Assembly (NCBI GenBank): GCA_014584315.1
Contig: JACTNA010000008.1
Span: 1 to 37,049 of the forward strand
Direction of reading: 5' to 3'
DNA length: 37,049 bases
DNA from: Planctomycetota bacterium
GTDB taxonomy: Bacteria; Planctomycetota; Phycisphaerae; Phycisphaerales; UBA1924
In this document: one piece after another, positions 8,403 to 17,039 of the stretch
How positions within the stretch are numbered: the first letter of the stretch is position 1
Layout of the letters: the number at the start of each line of letters is the position of its first letter
Translations under genes and position numbers: made by a program
The notes under the pieces: generated by a model
Database searches by the model: none
The model's input: the letters and a program-made list of their open reading frames with translations, nothing else
Told to the model about the DNA's origin: nothing

Positions 8403-9677
8403 GTGCCCCCCGCGCGGCGACCATGGACGAGCGCACAGGCCCGCGACGCGGCGATCGGCATCGTCCGCGCCTTGCGCGATGCGGGGCACGAGGCCTATCT
8501 GGCCGGCGGGTGCGTGCGCGACGAACTCCTGGGCCTCGAGCCGACCGACTACGACGTGGCGACCGACGCGCGCCCGGAGCGCATCCGCGCCCTCTTCAGG
8601 CGCACGAACGAGGTCGGCGCGAGTTTCGGCGTGGTGCTGGTGAAGGAGCGGAACGTCGCGGTCGAGGTCGCCACGTTCCGCGCCGACGGCCCGTACTCCG
8701 ACCGGCGCCGCCCGGACCACGTCGAGTTCGCCGACGCCGCGGCCGACGCACGCCGACGCGACTTCACCATCAACGCCCTCTTCCTCGACCCGTTCGCCGA
8801 TGCCACGACACCCGGCGTGCGCGGGCGCGTCATCGACCTCGTGGGGGGGGTCGCGGACCTGCAGCGCTGCATCATCCGCGCCGTCGGCGACCCCGAGCAG
8901 CGGCTGACCGAGGACCACCTGCGGGCCTTGCGGGCCGTCCGCTTCGCCGCGCGGCTCGGGTTCGAGGTCGAGGCGGGCACGGCCCGCGCCATCCGCGAGC
9001 ACGCCTCGGAGCTCGGGGGGGTGAGCCGGGAGCGGATCGGGGACGAGGTGCGGAGCATGATGGATCGGCCGTCGCGCGCGCTCGCCGTGCGCCTGCTCCA
9101 GTCGCTCACGCTCGATGCGCCGGTGCTGGACGCCCCCCACCGCGACGCCGAGCCGACGGTGCTCGCCCGCCTCGGGCCTGCGGCGGGGCTGGCCGCCTGC
9201 CTCGGGGCGTGGACGATCGACCGGGGGGAGATCGCGAGCGAGGCCCAACTGCCGGCCCTGCTCCGATCCCGACGGCAGGCCCTTTGCCTGAGCAACGAGG
9301 AGCGCGATGAACTCCGCGATGTGCTCGGCGGGGCGATCGGGCTGCCCGCACGATGGGGGGGGCTTGGGGTCGCGGCCCGGAAGCGGCTGGCCGCCTCCCG
9401 TCACTTTGCCCAGACTCTCGCCCTGCTGACGGCGTACAAGCCCGATGACGGGGCGGGAGTGGCCAGATGTGTCCAGGACCTCGCCGCGACGCCTTCGGGG
9501 CTTGCGCCGGATCCGATCGTGAATGGGGACGATCTGGTGGCGGCGGGCTTGACCCCCGGGCCTGCCTTTGCGACGCTGCTCTCGGCGGTCTACGACGCCC
9601 AGTTGGAGGACAGAATCCGAACGAAGACGGAGGGTTTGGCGCTTGCGAGGGAACTTGCGGCCGGGTTGAGGGTCTAA
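8403..9677 (+). CDS. CCA-adding / poly(A) polymerase family tRNA nucleotidyltransferase
   Basis: This 424-residue class II nucleotidyltransferase is expected to add or repair the 3' CCA end of tRNAs in the cytosol. Motifs in order are YLAGGCVRDELLG (residues 34-46, GG/S-type NTP site), DYDVATDARPE with the metal-binding D-x-D, the RRRDFTINALF motif (about 120-130), DPEQRLTEDHLRALRAVRFAARLGF (about 165-190), and an ERIGDEV region. The GTG at 8403 gives the standard N-terminus. Bacterial poly(A) polymerase I (PcnB) and split A- or CC-adding enzymes share these motifs, so the exact specificity cannot be read here. It is separated from the next operon by 88 bases. Two G8 runs (8843-8850, 9355-9362) lie in frame. 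Confidence 0.9.
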   Translation: MPPARRPWTSAQARDAAIGIVRALRDAGHEAYLAGGCVRDELLGLEPTDYDVATDARPERIRALFRRTNEVGASFGVVLVKERNVAVEVATFRADGPYSDRRRPDHVEFADAAADARRRDFTINALFLDPFADATTPGVRGRVIDLVGGVADLQRCIIRAVGDPEQRLTEDHLRALRAVRFAARLGFEVEAGTARAIREHASELGGVSRERIGDEVRSMMDRPSRALAVRLLQSLTLDAPVLDAPHRDAEPTVLARLGPAAGLAACLGAWTIDRGEIASEAQLPALLRSRRQALCLSNEERDELRDVLGGAIGLPARWGGLGVAARKRLAASRHFAQTLALLTAYKPDDGAGVARCVQDLAATPSGLAPDPIVNGDDLVAAGLTPGPAFATLLSAVYDAQLEDRIRTKTEGLALARELAAGLRV

Positions 9678-9765
9678 TATCTGTACGGGGTCGTATCTCA
9701 GGGGGTGTCCGAGCGGTGTGCAACGGGCCCGACTCCGAACGAACGGGCTGAAAGGGCGGACAGAC

Positions 9766-11199
9766 ATGGGCAGTGCGCGCGCGCGTGGATGGGTCGTGTC
9801 GGTGCTGAGCGCCGTGGTCGCGGCCGCGGCGATCCTGTCGCCGATTCCGGCGGGAGAGGCGTCCGCGGGCATGGTGCAGGACGGCACGGCGACCCGCGGG
9901 AAGGACGTGCTGATCTTCAAGGACGGTCGGATCGTCGAGGGTCGAGTGCTCGAAGAGACGGCGACCGAGATCCGCTTCGAGGTGAAGGTCGGCACGATCG
10001 CCGCCCCGACGGTGTACCGCAAGGCGGACATCCTGGAAGTGCAGCGCGGCGCGGCGACGGACGCTCCCGCTTCGCCCGCGCCGGGCGTTCGCGACGAGCG
10101 GCGCGACGCCAGCCCGAGAGTGACGGGCGATCCCGGCGCGCCCGGCATCTACGTGATGGAGATGACGGGGCGCATCGGGCGCGACATCTCGGTCACGCCG
10201 ATCCGCAACGTGCTCGAGGACGCCCGCCAGCACAAGCCGGACGTGCTGATCGTCGTCATCGACAACGCGTGGCAGTTCGGCGACGGGCGCGACGCCCCGG
10301 ACGACGCCGCCTCGTTCGGCCAGATCTTCATCGCGGAGGACATCGAGCCGATCTTCACGCAGGAGATCCCCCAGAAGTGGGGCTACTCGCCTCGCATCAT
10401 CATCTGGGTAAAGAAGGCGATGGGCGGCGCGTGCTTCATCCCGTTCAACTTCCCCGAGATCTACTTCCACCCCGACGGCAAGATGGGCGGCATCGGCAAC
10501 CTCATTTTCCAGTACGGCAACACCGGCGACGAGATGGTCCGCGAGAAGCTGTTCTCCGCGGGCATGGGCCACGCCCGCGGCATGGCGAACCACGGCGGGT
10601 ACGACCCGCGCATCGTCACCGCCATGGCCCGGACGGACTATGTCCTCTCGTACCGTATGGTCGGCGGGCGCGCCGAGCTGCTCGAGCGCCTCCCTGAAGG
10701 CCCCAACGAGTTCCTGCTGACGAACGACGGCACGAAGGACGAGTTCAAGGACACGATCCAGGCGCTGGCGCGGGGCGAGGGCAAGAACACGCTCACGCTG
10801 AACGCGAAGGTCGCGCGCGACCTGGGGGTTTCGAAGGGCACGGTGAGCAATCTGGATGAACTGCTCTTCGAGTTGCAGTTGCACCGCCGGCACAACCTGA
10901 TCGAGGGGCGGGCCAAGCAGATCTGGGAGCGGTGGGGCAAGGACATCACCGAGGGTGATCGCGAGATCCGCAGGCTGATGCAGGAGTTCGGGCGCATCCA
11001 GGTGCAGGGCGACTACAACCAGCGTTCGGCGGCCCGGGCGCAGCAGATCCGCACGCTCCAGCGCATCCAGCAGATCCTCAAGCGCTTCGAGGAGGTCGCC
11101 TCGCTCGGGCTGATGGAACTCGAGGGCGTTCCCTCGCCGCAGGAGATCGACGTCATCATCGAGCAGATCCGTCAGGAACAGATGAAGGACAAGCGCTGA
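9766..11199 (+). CDS. Exported SppA/ClpP-fold paralogue lacking the catalytic serine
   Basis: This 477-residue exported protein starts at the ATG at 9766 (AAAGGG nine bases upstream) with a signal peptide of about 33 residues. Next comes a small beta module, FKDGRIVEGRVLEETATEIRFEV (about 50-75), that also opens the following gene. The central region resembles the SppA/NfeD/ClpP crotonase-like fold and aligns with its neighbour through IIIWVKKAMGG...PEIYFHPDGKMGG. At the position where the neighbour has Ser187, this protein has Gly220, and the neighbour's NSGGG oxyanion stretch is NAWQFGDG here. The C-terminal third is a charged helical region, with REIRRLMQEF and QQIRTLQRIQQILKRFEEV likely coiled coil. 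It sits 36 bases before its paralogue, so a partnership is likely. Fold assignment is by pattern recognition and moderately sure. Confidence 0.7.
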   Translation: MGSARARGWVVSVLSAVVAAAAILSPIPAGEASAGMVQDGTATRGKDVLIFKDGRIVEGRVLEETATEIRFEVKVGTIAAPTVYRKADILEVQRGAATDAPASPAPGVRDERRDASPRVTGDPGAPGIYVMEMTGRIGRDISVTPIRNVLEDARQHKPDVLIVVIDNAWQFGDGRDAPDDAASFGQIFIAEDIEPIFTQEIPQKWGYSPRIIIWVKKAMGGACFIPFNFPEIYFHPDGKMGGIGNLIFQYGNTGDEMVREKLFSAGMGHARGMANHGGYDPRIVTAMARTDYVLSYRMVGGRAELLERLPEGPNEFLLTNDGTKDEFKDTIQALARGEGKNTLTLNAKVARDLGVSKGTVSNLDELLFELQLHRRHNLIEGRAKQIWERWGKDITEGDREIRRLMQEFGRIQVQGDYNQRSAARAQQIRTLQRIQQILKRFEEVASLGLMELEGVPSPQEIDVIIEQIRQEQMKDKR

Positions 11200-11235
11200 C
11201 CCCGCGCCGGGTCGGCCCTTGAGAAGAGGAACACC

Positions 11236-12504
11236 ATGCATCGCATCCGCACGTCGTTCGTGGCCAGGCTCGCCGCTGTCGCTCTGCTCGCGGGGGCGTG
11301 GCTGGGCTTCGGGCCGCTCCAGGCCGCCGACGCCGCCGACCGCGTCGTCCTCAAGGACGGGCGCGTGTTCGAGGGCGAGATCGTCCGCGAGGCCGCCGGC
11401 GCGGTCTGGATCAAGGTCACGGTCTCGGGCATCGAGCGGACGGAGTTCTTCGGCCCGGCGGACATCGCGAGCGTGGAGCGCTCGCCCGACGCGCCGGCCG
11501 TCGCCTCGACCGAGGCGGCCCGCGCGCCCGACGCCCCGGCGAAGTCCAGCCCGCGCACGCCCGGGGTCAAGCGGGCCGCGGTGCTGACGCTGGAGGGCAT
11601 GGTCGGGACGCAGTTTTCGCACAAGCCGCTGAAGGAAGCGATCCCCATGCTCGAGGAGGAGGGGGTCGACGTGGTGGTCTTCAAGATCAACTCCGGCGGC
11701 GGGTTGCTCTACGAACTCTCGTTCCTGCAGGACGTGATCCACGACGAGTACAAGCCGAAGTTCCACGTGGTGGCGTGGATCGAGTCCGCGATCTCTGCGG
11801 CGGCGATGACGGCGCACGTCATCGAGGAGATCTACTTCATGCCGCAGGGCAACTACGGCGCGTGCACGGGATACTCCGGCGCGCTGGTGGCCATGAAGGA
11901 TCGCGGGCTTGAAGAGGTGCTGTACATGATGGAGAAGGTCTCCGCGAAGGGGCAGCACCACCCGGCGATCATGCGTTCGATGCAGATCGACGACCCGCTC
12001 TCGTGCACGATCAAGCCCAACGGCGACGTCGAGTGGTACAACACCGAGGAGGGCGACTTCCTGGTGAACCCGGCCGGCCGCATCCTGACCTTCGACGCGG
12101 GCCAGGCGATCCGATTCAAGTTCGCCAAGGGCCAGGCCGCCACGATCGAGGAACTGGGCAGGCAACTGGGCTACGCGGAACTGGAGTGGGTGGGCGAGAC
12201 GGTGCCCGGCGTGCCGTTCCCGGTCTCGAAGGCCGAGAAGCATCAGCGCGAGTGGCGCAAGAGCATGGGCGAGGCGGAGAGCAACCTCCAGTCGAACTTC
12301 GCGAAGTACCAGATCTCGATCGCCAACGCCCAGGCGGCCCAGGACGACCGCGAGCGCGGGGCGTTCGTGGGCAAGGCGGCCCGTGAGCTGGCGATCATGG
12401 AGGCCGCGTTCAAGAAGCACCCGATCCTGGGGCTGTTCACCGGCATCGACGAGCAGTGGTTCGAGGACCAGAAGGAACTGCTCCGCCGGTTGCGCCGCCG
12501 CTGA
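11236..12504 (+). CDS. Exported SppA/NfeD/ClpP-like serine protease-fold protein
   Basis: This 422-residue protein starts at the ATG at 11236 with AAGAGGA five bases upstream. A signal peptide (about 1-34) leads into a KDGRVFEGEIVREAAGAVWIKV module (40-61) shared with the preceding gene. The protease-like core begins near residue 113: VLTLEGMVG, VVVFKINSGGG (oxyanion-type glycine strand, 147-156), then WIESAISAAAMTAHVIEEIYFMP, where Ser187 followed by small residues matches the SppA/NfeD nucleophile position. K234 or K238 are candidates for the dyad lysine. The C-terminal region (about 320-422) is helical and charged. It is expected to act in the periplasm. Downstream lies a strong terminator, so this gene ends the operon. 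The active-site call is inferred from spacing, not tested. Confidence 0.72.
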   Translation: MHRIRTSFVARLAAVALLAGAWLGFGPLQAADAADRVVLKDGRVFEGEIVREAAGAVWIKVTVSGIERTEFFGPADIASVERSPDAPAVASTEAARAPDAPAKSSPRTPGVKRAAVLTLEGMVGTQFSHKPLKEAIPMLEEEGVDVVVFKINSGGGLLYELSFLQDVIHDEYKPKFHVVAWIESAISAAAMTAHVIEEIYFMPQGNYGACTGYSGALVAMKDRGLEEVLYMMEKVSAKGQHHPAIMRSMQIDDPLSCTIKPNGDVEWYNTEEGDFLVNPAGRILTFDAGQAIRFKFAKGQAATIEELGRQLGYAELEWVGETVPGVPFPVSKAEKHQREWRKSMGEAESNLQSNFAKYQISIANAQAAQDDRERGAFVGKAARELAIMEAAFKKHPILGLFTGIDEQWFEDQKELLRRLRRR

Positions 12505-12539
12505 TTCGCGCCGACGTACCTCGGAACCAGACGAGGGGG

Positions 12540-12570
12540 AGGCCCCGGACGCCGGTCCGGGGCCTTTCTT
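12540..12570 (+). terminator. Intrinsic terminator after the protease-like pair
   Basis: AGGCCCCGGAC pairs perfectly with GTCCGGGGCCT across a four-base GCCG loop and is followed by TTTCTT. It lies 36 bases after the stop of the preceding gene and 54 bases before the oligopeptidase start. Confidence 0.85.
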
Positions 12571-12623
12571 GTGCGCCCCGCTATCATGCCCCCCCACCAC
12601 GACCGACACGGAGACAGACGCCG

Positions 12624-14372
12624 ATGCAGACCGCTGTTCGCTCCGATTTCGTGCCCGCCGACCTGAACGCGACCCGCTGGGAGAACGTTGAGCCGTACTT
12701 TCGCTCGCTGATGGAGCGTCCGGTCGAGTCGGCGTCGGACCTGGAGCGTTGGCTGGTCGACCGCGGCGAACTGGAGGCGGCGTGCCGCGAGGCGGAGGCG
12801 AATCTGTACGTCACGATGACGTGCGACACCGAGAACCGCGAGGCGTCGGAGGCGTTCACGCGGTACATCGAGACCGTGCCGCCGAAGTTGAAGCCGGCCG
12901 CGTTCGAACTGGACAAGCGGCAGGTCGATCTGTTCGCCCGCTTCCCGCTGCCCGCCGATCGCTACGCGGTGATCGAGCGGGACGTGCGCGCGGAGGTGGA
13001 GTTGTTCCGCGAGGAGAACGTGCCGATCCAGACGGAACTGGAGAAACTGAGCCAGCGGTACCAGCAGATCACCGGGGCGATGACGGTGGTGTTCGAGGGC
13101 GAGGAGCGCACGCTGCCGCAGATGGGGCGGTACCAGGAGTCGACGGACCGGTCGGTGCGCGAGTCGGCGTGGCGCGCGGTGGCGGAGCGTCGCCTGCGCG
13201 ACCGCGACGCGATCGACGAGACGTACGACGCGATGATCTCGCTGCGCGACCGGATGGCGCGGAACGCGGGCTGCCCGTCGTTCGTCGAGTACGCGTTCCG
13301 CTCGATGCGTCGCTTCGACTACACGCCGGAGGATTGTTTCGCGTTCCACCGGGCGTGCGAGGCGATCGTGGTGCCGTTCGCGCGTCGGCTGAACGCGGAG
13401 CGTCGGGCGTCGCTCGGGGTGGACCGGCTCCGCCCGTGGGACCTGGGCGTGGACATCAAGGGCCGCCCCCCCCTCCGTCCGTTCGAGGGCGGGCGCGACC
13501 TGATGGCCAAGTCCGTGCGCACGTTCGAGCGGCTCGACCCGCGCCTGGCCGCCATGCTCGGCGAACTGGGCGACGGCTCGAACACGCGCGGGGCGGCCGG
13601 CGGCGCGTGCCTGGACCTGGACAGCCGGCGCGGGAAGGCGCCGGGCGGGTACCAGTACATGCGGGACCGCTCGCGGGTGCCGTTCATCTTCATGAACGCG
13701 GCGGGCCTGCACCGCGACGTTGAGACGATGGTGCACGAGGCGGGGCACGCCTTCCACTCGATGCTGACGCGGGACGAGCCGCTGCTGCACTACCGGCACT
13801 CGCCGATCGAGTTCGCCGAGGTGGCGAGCATGTCGATGGAACTGCTGACGATGCCCTACTGGGGCGGCGAGGATCGCGCGTTCTACCCCGACGACGAGGA
13901 CGCCGCGCGGGCGCGCCGCCAGCAGTTGGAAGGCTCGGTCGTGCTGCTGCCGTGGATCGCCACGATCGACGCCTTCCAGCACTGGGTCTACCGGCACCCG
14001 ACGCACAGCCGCGAGCAGCGGCTCGCGCACTGGCTGGAACTCGACGAGCGTTTCGGGCCTGCGGTCTCGTGGGACGGGCTGGAGGACGCGCGGCGCTGGA
14101 CGTGGCAGCGCCAGCCGCACCTGTTCGGGCACGCCTTCTACTACATCGAGTACGGGATCGCGCAACTGGGCGCGCTGCAGTTGTGGCTCACGTCCGTCGA
14201 GCGGGGCGAGCGGGCCGCCATCGACGCCTACACCCGCGCCCTGAGCCTCGGCGGCTCGCGCCCGCTGCCGGAGCTCTTCCGGGCCGCCGGGCTGCGATTC
14301 GACTTCGGGCCTGAGACGGTGAAGCGCATCGTCGAGCGCGTCGAGGCGGAACTCGAGACGTTGCCCGAGTGA
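12624..14372 (+). CDS. M3 family oligoendopeptidase (PepF type)
   Basis: This 582-residue zinc metallopeptidase of family M3 is likely cytosolic (no signal peptide) and cleaves short peptides. The zinc motif HEAGH is at residues 371-375, followed by the third ligand region IEFAEVASMSMEL with E399 as the likely ligand. The C-terminal substrate-binding segment GHAFYYIEYGIAQLGALQLW is characteristic of PepF-like enzymes. The ATG at 12624 starts the conserved FVPADLNATRWENVEPYF segment. The open frame continues upstream, but a terminator hairpin lies there. The gene stands alone: it follows a terminator and is separated by 113 bases from a secreted protein gene. Length is close to that of known oligoendopeptidases (about 560-600). 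Confidence 0.93.
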   Translation: MQTAVRSDFVPADLNATRWENVEPYFRSLMERPVESASDLERWLVDRGELEAACREAEANLYVTMTCDTENREASEAFTRYIETVPPKLKPAAFELDKRQVDLFARFPLPADRYAVIERDVRAEVELFREENVPIQTELEKLSQRYQQITGAMTVVFEGEERTLPQMGRYQESTDRSVRESAWRAVAERRLRDRDAIDETYDAMISLRDRMARNAGCPSFVEYAFRSMRRFDYTPEDCFAFHRACEAIVVPFARRLNAERRASLGVDRLRPWDLGVDIKGRPPLRPFEGGRDLMAKSVRTFERLDPRLAAMLGELGDGSNTRGAAGGACLDLDSRRGKAPGGYQYMRDRSRVPFIFMNAAGLHRDVETMVHEAGHAFHSMLTRDEPLLHYRHSPIEFAEVASMSMELLTMPYWGGEDRAFYPDDEDAARARRQQLEGSVVLLPWIATIDAFQHWVYRHPTHSREQRLAHWLELDERFGPAVSWDGLEDARRWTWQRQPHLFGHAFYYIEYGIAQLGALQLWLTSVERGERAAIDAYTRALSLGGSRPLPELFRAAGLRFDFGPETVKRIVERVEAELETLPE

Positions 14373-14391
14373 CGCCGCCCCCGGGCGGCAC

Positions 14392-14426
14392 ATCGGCGTG
14401 AGTCGCGCGCCGCGCCGTCGCTCCCA
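14392..14426 (+). promoter_or_regulatory. Conserved bipartite leader motif, copy 1
   Basis: ATCGGCGTGAGT is followed after a fixed 14-base spacer by TCGCT (14418-14422). The same GCGTGAGT-N14-TCGCT arrangement occurs upstream of the next two dockerin-type genes. Here it begins 90 bases before the start codon at 14486. Function is unknown: promoter, operator or leader RNA are all possible. Confidence 0.5.
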
Positions 14427-14485
14427 CCTCGGTCGGGGGCGTCCCGGCCGCCACACGCACCTACGCAGCCAACAGGAGCCAGATC

Positions 14486-15361
14486 ATGGCACGTCTCAGC
14501 GTTCGTTCGCGTTCGTTCCGCCCCGCCGCGCGCCTCGCGCTCGCGGCCGCGCTCGCCCTCGGCGTTTGTGCGCCGTGCGCCCTCGCGGGCGTCGAGGTGA
14601 AGATCACCGGCGTCAGCGGCGGGGTGCAGGTCAAGAAGGCCGGCTCGGACGAGTGGACCGACGTCAATGAGGGCGACACCCTCGGCGAGGGCGACGTCGT
14701 CCGCCTGCCCGGCAGTTACACGTGGATCAAGTGGAAGCGCACCGACGCCGGCGGATGCGGCAACGAGGGCGAGGCCGGCACCGGACTCTCGAAGGTCAAG
14801 GACCTCGAGGTCGGCAAGGACATCCGCTCCGCCGCCCCCCCCGCCGGCTACTTCCACATGGTCAACGACGGCGGGCAGGACGCCGGCTCGGCCGAGATCA
14901 CCGAGTCGGGCACCTGCCAGGGCGAGCAGCACTGCGGCATCAGTTCGGAGGTGGCCGTCGCCGCGCCGATGGACTTCACGCCGCAGGGCATGGAGACGCA
15001 CTTCGTCGGGTCGTGGGAGCAGACGCCAGAGGGCATCGTCACCACCTTCGCCAACGCGCCGTGGAGCCCGATCCCGGTCTTCTCGACGCCGCTCTACGGC
15101 CCGTTCCTCGACCAGTTGATCCCCGTCTTCCCCGGACAGGCGATCCACTGGTTCGAGGACGGCACCTTCGCGTTCGGCCCGTGGCAGAACCCGTGCCGCG
15201 CCGACTTCAACGGCGACACGGTGGTGAACACCCTCGACGTGCTGGCGTTCCTGAACGCCTACAACGCCCGCGACCCCCGCGCCGACTTCAACGGCGACAC
15301 GGTCATCAACTCCCTGGACGTGCTGGAGTTCCTGAACGCCTACACCCAGGGCTGCGACTGA
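14486..15361 (+). CDS. Secreted protein with FecR-like N-terminal domain and C-terminal GC-type dockerin repeats
   Basis: This 291-residue exported protein has a signal peptide at residues 1-34 (hydrophobic LALAAALALGVCAPCALAG). Residues 36-85 look like a FecR-type beta domain (ITGVSGGVQVKKAGSDEW...EGDTLGEGDVVRLPGS). The middle (about 90-235) has scattered cysteines and no family I recognise. The C-terminus starts with Cys then two 26-27 residue dockerin-like repeats (DFNGDTVVNTLDVLAFLNAY) and ends GCD. The D-x-N-x-D pattern suggests calcium loops, and the flanking Cys pair may form a disulphide. Dockerin-like ends usually mediate attachment, here presumably to the cell surface or a matrix. 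It is the first of three such genes, each with its own leader motif and hairpin, so each may be its own transcription unit. Confidence 0.82.
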   Translation: MARLSVRSRSFRPAARLALAAALALGVCAPCALAGVEVKITGVSGGVQVKKAGSDEWTDVNEGDTLGEGDVVRLPGSYTWIKWKRTDAGGCGNEGEAGTGLSKVKDLEVGKDIRSAAPPAGYFHMVNDGGQDAGSAEITESGTCQGEQHCGISSEVAVAAPMDFTPQGMETHFVGSWEQTPEGIVTTFANAPWSPIPVFSTPLYGPFLDQLIPVFPGQAIHWFEDGTFAFGPWQNPCRADFNGDTVVNTLDVLAFLNAYNARDPRADFNGDTVINSLDVLEFLNAYTQGCD

Positions 15362-15393
15362 TCCGGCCCCTCTGAGCGCGGTTCGTTTCCGGG

Positions 15394-15424
15394 GCGGGGC
15401 CTTTCCAGGCCCCGCTCTCCTTTT
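15394..15424 (+). terminator. Hairpin terminator after first dockerin-type gene
   Basis: GCGGGGCCT pairs with AGGCCCCGC across a TTCC loop and is followed by TCTCCTTTT. It lies 32 bases after the stop. The T tract is interrupted, so efficiency is uncertain. Confidence 0.7.
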
Positions 15425-15474
15425 CACGTCTTGGTTGGGATGGGGCGGGGGCGCACCACCACGACGAATCCCGG

Positions 15475-15511
15475 ATCGGCGTGAGTGTCGGCCGGCCGCG
15501 TCGCTGAACAC
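15475..15511 (+). promoter_or_regulatory. Conserved bipartite leader motif, copy 2
   Basis: GATCGGCGTGAGT has GCGTGAGT at 15479-15486 and, after 14 bases, TCGCT at 15501-15505. Spacing is identical to copies 1 and 3. It starts 153 bases before the ATG at 15632, leaving a longer leader than the other two copies. Confidence 0.5.
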
Positions 15512-15631
15512 CCGGCCCGAACGCAGCACAGCCGCGGGCCGCCGAGACGAGCGACGGGCCGTCCGGGCCTGCGGGCGTACCGCGGGCGGGTCGCGCGCCG
15601 CTCCGATCGGGCATTCGAAAGGAACTCGCCA

Positions 15632-16879
15632 ATGACCACGCAGCGCACCAACCGAACCGTCCGCACCCGCCGTTTTGCCCGCGCCGCCGCGATGCTCGTC
15701 GCCGTCGCCGGGATCGCGTTCTCGGCCGCCGCCGGCCCGGAGGATCAGGGCACGAAGTACCCGGTCGGCGTCGGAATCGGCGACAAGGTGGTCGACGGGG
15801 GCATCGTGGACAGCGGCGGAACAACCACGCTCTCCTTCTCGCACGCCTGGGTGCTGGGCCTGATCGACGACGACGGCAATCCCACCCGCAAGCCCGACGG
15901 CTCGGTCAACCTCGGGGGCACGGGCGGCGGCTCCGTCAAGTGCCACGTCTTCAACAAGGTGAAGATCAAGGTGCAGCCCAAGAACGCGGACGGCACCAAC
16001 AACGGCCCGGCACGCGAGATCGAGGTGAAGGTGTACGTCCCGAAGAAGCCCTCCGAGCAGGACGGCGCGGACGACGCCGCCAAGGCCCGCAAGACCAACT
16101 CCGTCGTCACCAAGGTCGGCGCGAACGTCGCCGGCGCGACCATCGACGGGCACAAGCTCGTCGTGAACGACAAGGAGACCGCGGACCCCAAGAAGAACGA
16201 ACGCAGCACGGGCTGGATCAAGGTCCAGCAGCAGGCGCAGCAGCAGGCGCCCGTGCAGCAGGACGACAACTACGAGGACGAGATCATCGAGGAGACGAGT
16301 TTCGCCCTGCCGGCCCACCTGAACGGGCACCCGGTCCAGGCCCGCATGATCGCCTCGCCGGTCTCCTGCATCTCGCAGCAGTTGGCGATGGCGATGGGCA
16401 TCGTGCCGGTCGGACAGGCCGAGATGGACTTCGCCAACCACTCCGCGCTGTTCACCGGCGGGCTGACGGACATCGTGCCGGACGCGAACCAGCCGGTCGT
16501 GTGCAACTACGGGCACGCCTTCGTGGAGATCACGACGGTCTTCGGCCCGCCCATCCACAACCAGCCTGTCGCCTTCTTCATCCTGCCGCCCTCGTTCCTG
16601 CCGGACCAGAGCACGGTCGTCCTGGGCGGCAACGCCTACGTCCCGGAGAACCACTCGGGCTGGCTGGACAACGACACGGGCCTCTTCAACCTGATGCCGC
16701 TCATCGTGCCCTGCCCGGCCGATTTCAACGGCGACACGGTGGTCAACACCCTCGACGTGCTCGCGTTCCTGAACGCCTACAACGCGGGCGACCCCGCGGC
16801 CGACTTCAACGGCGACACCGTCATCAACACCCTGGACGTGCTCGCGTTCCTGAACGCCTACAACTCCGGCTGCGAGTGA
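15632..16879 (+). CDS. Secreted protein of unknown function with C-terminal GC-type dockerin repeats
   Basis: The 415-residue protein starts at the ATG at 15632 (AAAGGA eight bases upstream); open sequence before it has no coding look. The signal peptide spans about residues 14-35. A beta-rich stretch follows (about 40-150), then a lysine-rich segment (PKNADGTNNGPAREIEVKVYVPKK). A Gln-rich low-complexity linker comes at about 194-210 (QQQAQQQAPVQQ), then an acidic patch and a second beta-rich region (about 225-355) with a PHE/PRO-rich stretch FFILPPSFLPDQ. The C-terminus is CPADFNGD... twice, ending SGCE. I do not recognise the main domains. Dockerin-like repeats and Cys boundaries match the genes on both sides, suggesting a common anchoring route. 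Confidence 0.78.
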   Translation: MTTQRTNRTVRTRRFARAAAMLVAVAGIAFSAAAGPEDQGTKYPVGVGIGDKVVDGGIVDSGGTTTLSFSHAWVLGLIDDDGNPTRKPDGSVNLGGTGGGSVKCHVFNKVKIKVQPKNADGTNNGPAREIEVKVYVPKKPSEQDGADDAAKARKTNSVVTKVGANVAGATIDGHKLVVNDKETADPKKNERSTGWIKVQQQAQQQAPVQQDDNYEDEIIEETSFALPAHLNGHPVQARMIASPVSCISQQLAMAMGIVPVGQAEMDFANHSALFTGGLTDIVPDANQPVVCNYGHAFVEITTVFGPPIHNQPVAFFILPPSFLPDQSTVVLGGNAYVPENHSGWLDNDTGLFNLMPLIVPCPADFNGDTVVNTLDVLAFLNAYNAGDPAADFNGDTVINTLDVLAFLNAYNSGCE

Positions 16880-16905
16880 ACCCCGCGCCGACGCACGCGA
16901 AACCG

Positions 16906-16942
16906 CGGCGGTCGCCCCCACGGGCGGCCGCCGTTTTTTTTT
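16906..16942 (+). terminator. Strong intrinsic terminator after second dockerin-type gene
   Basis: CGGCGGTCGCCC pairs with GGGCGGCCGCCG (one G-U pair) across a CCAC loop and is followed by nine T residues (16934-16942), the longest T run I noticed in the window. Confidence 0.93.
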
Positions 16943-16946
16943 CGCG

Positions 16947-16982
16947 ATTCGCGTGAGTGCCGTCCGGTTGGATCGCTGTCCA
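16947..16982 (+). promoter_or_regulatory. Conserved bipartite leader motif, copy 3
   Basis: GATTCGCGTGAGT has GCGTGAGT at 16951-16958 and TCGCT at 16973-16977, again with a 14-base spacer. It begins only a few bases after the preceding terminator and 89 bases before the ATG at 17040. This placement suggests the motif is at or near a transcription start. Confidence 0.5.
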
Positions 16983-17039
16983 CGTGCGTCCGGGATCCGG
17001 CCCGGCACGACAACGCACCCCGTGAAGAAGGAGCCATCC

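Noticed and set aside
9698..9760. GGGGGTGTCCGAGCGGT resembles the start and D-arm of a serine or leucine tRNA
   Set aside because: The following bases cannot form the anticodon, variable and T arms, and no GTTCRANNC T-loop is present.
14374..14389. GCCGCCC/GGGCGGC hairpin after the oligopeptidase gene
   Set aside because: The loop is only two bases as a full stem and no T tract follows, so I did not call a terminator.
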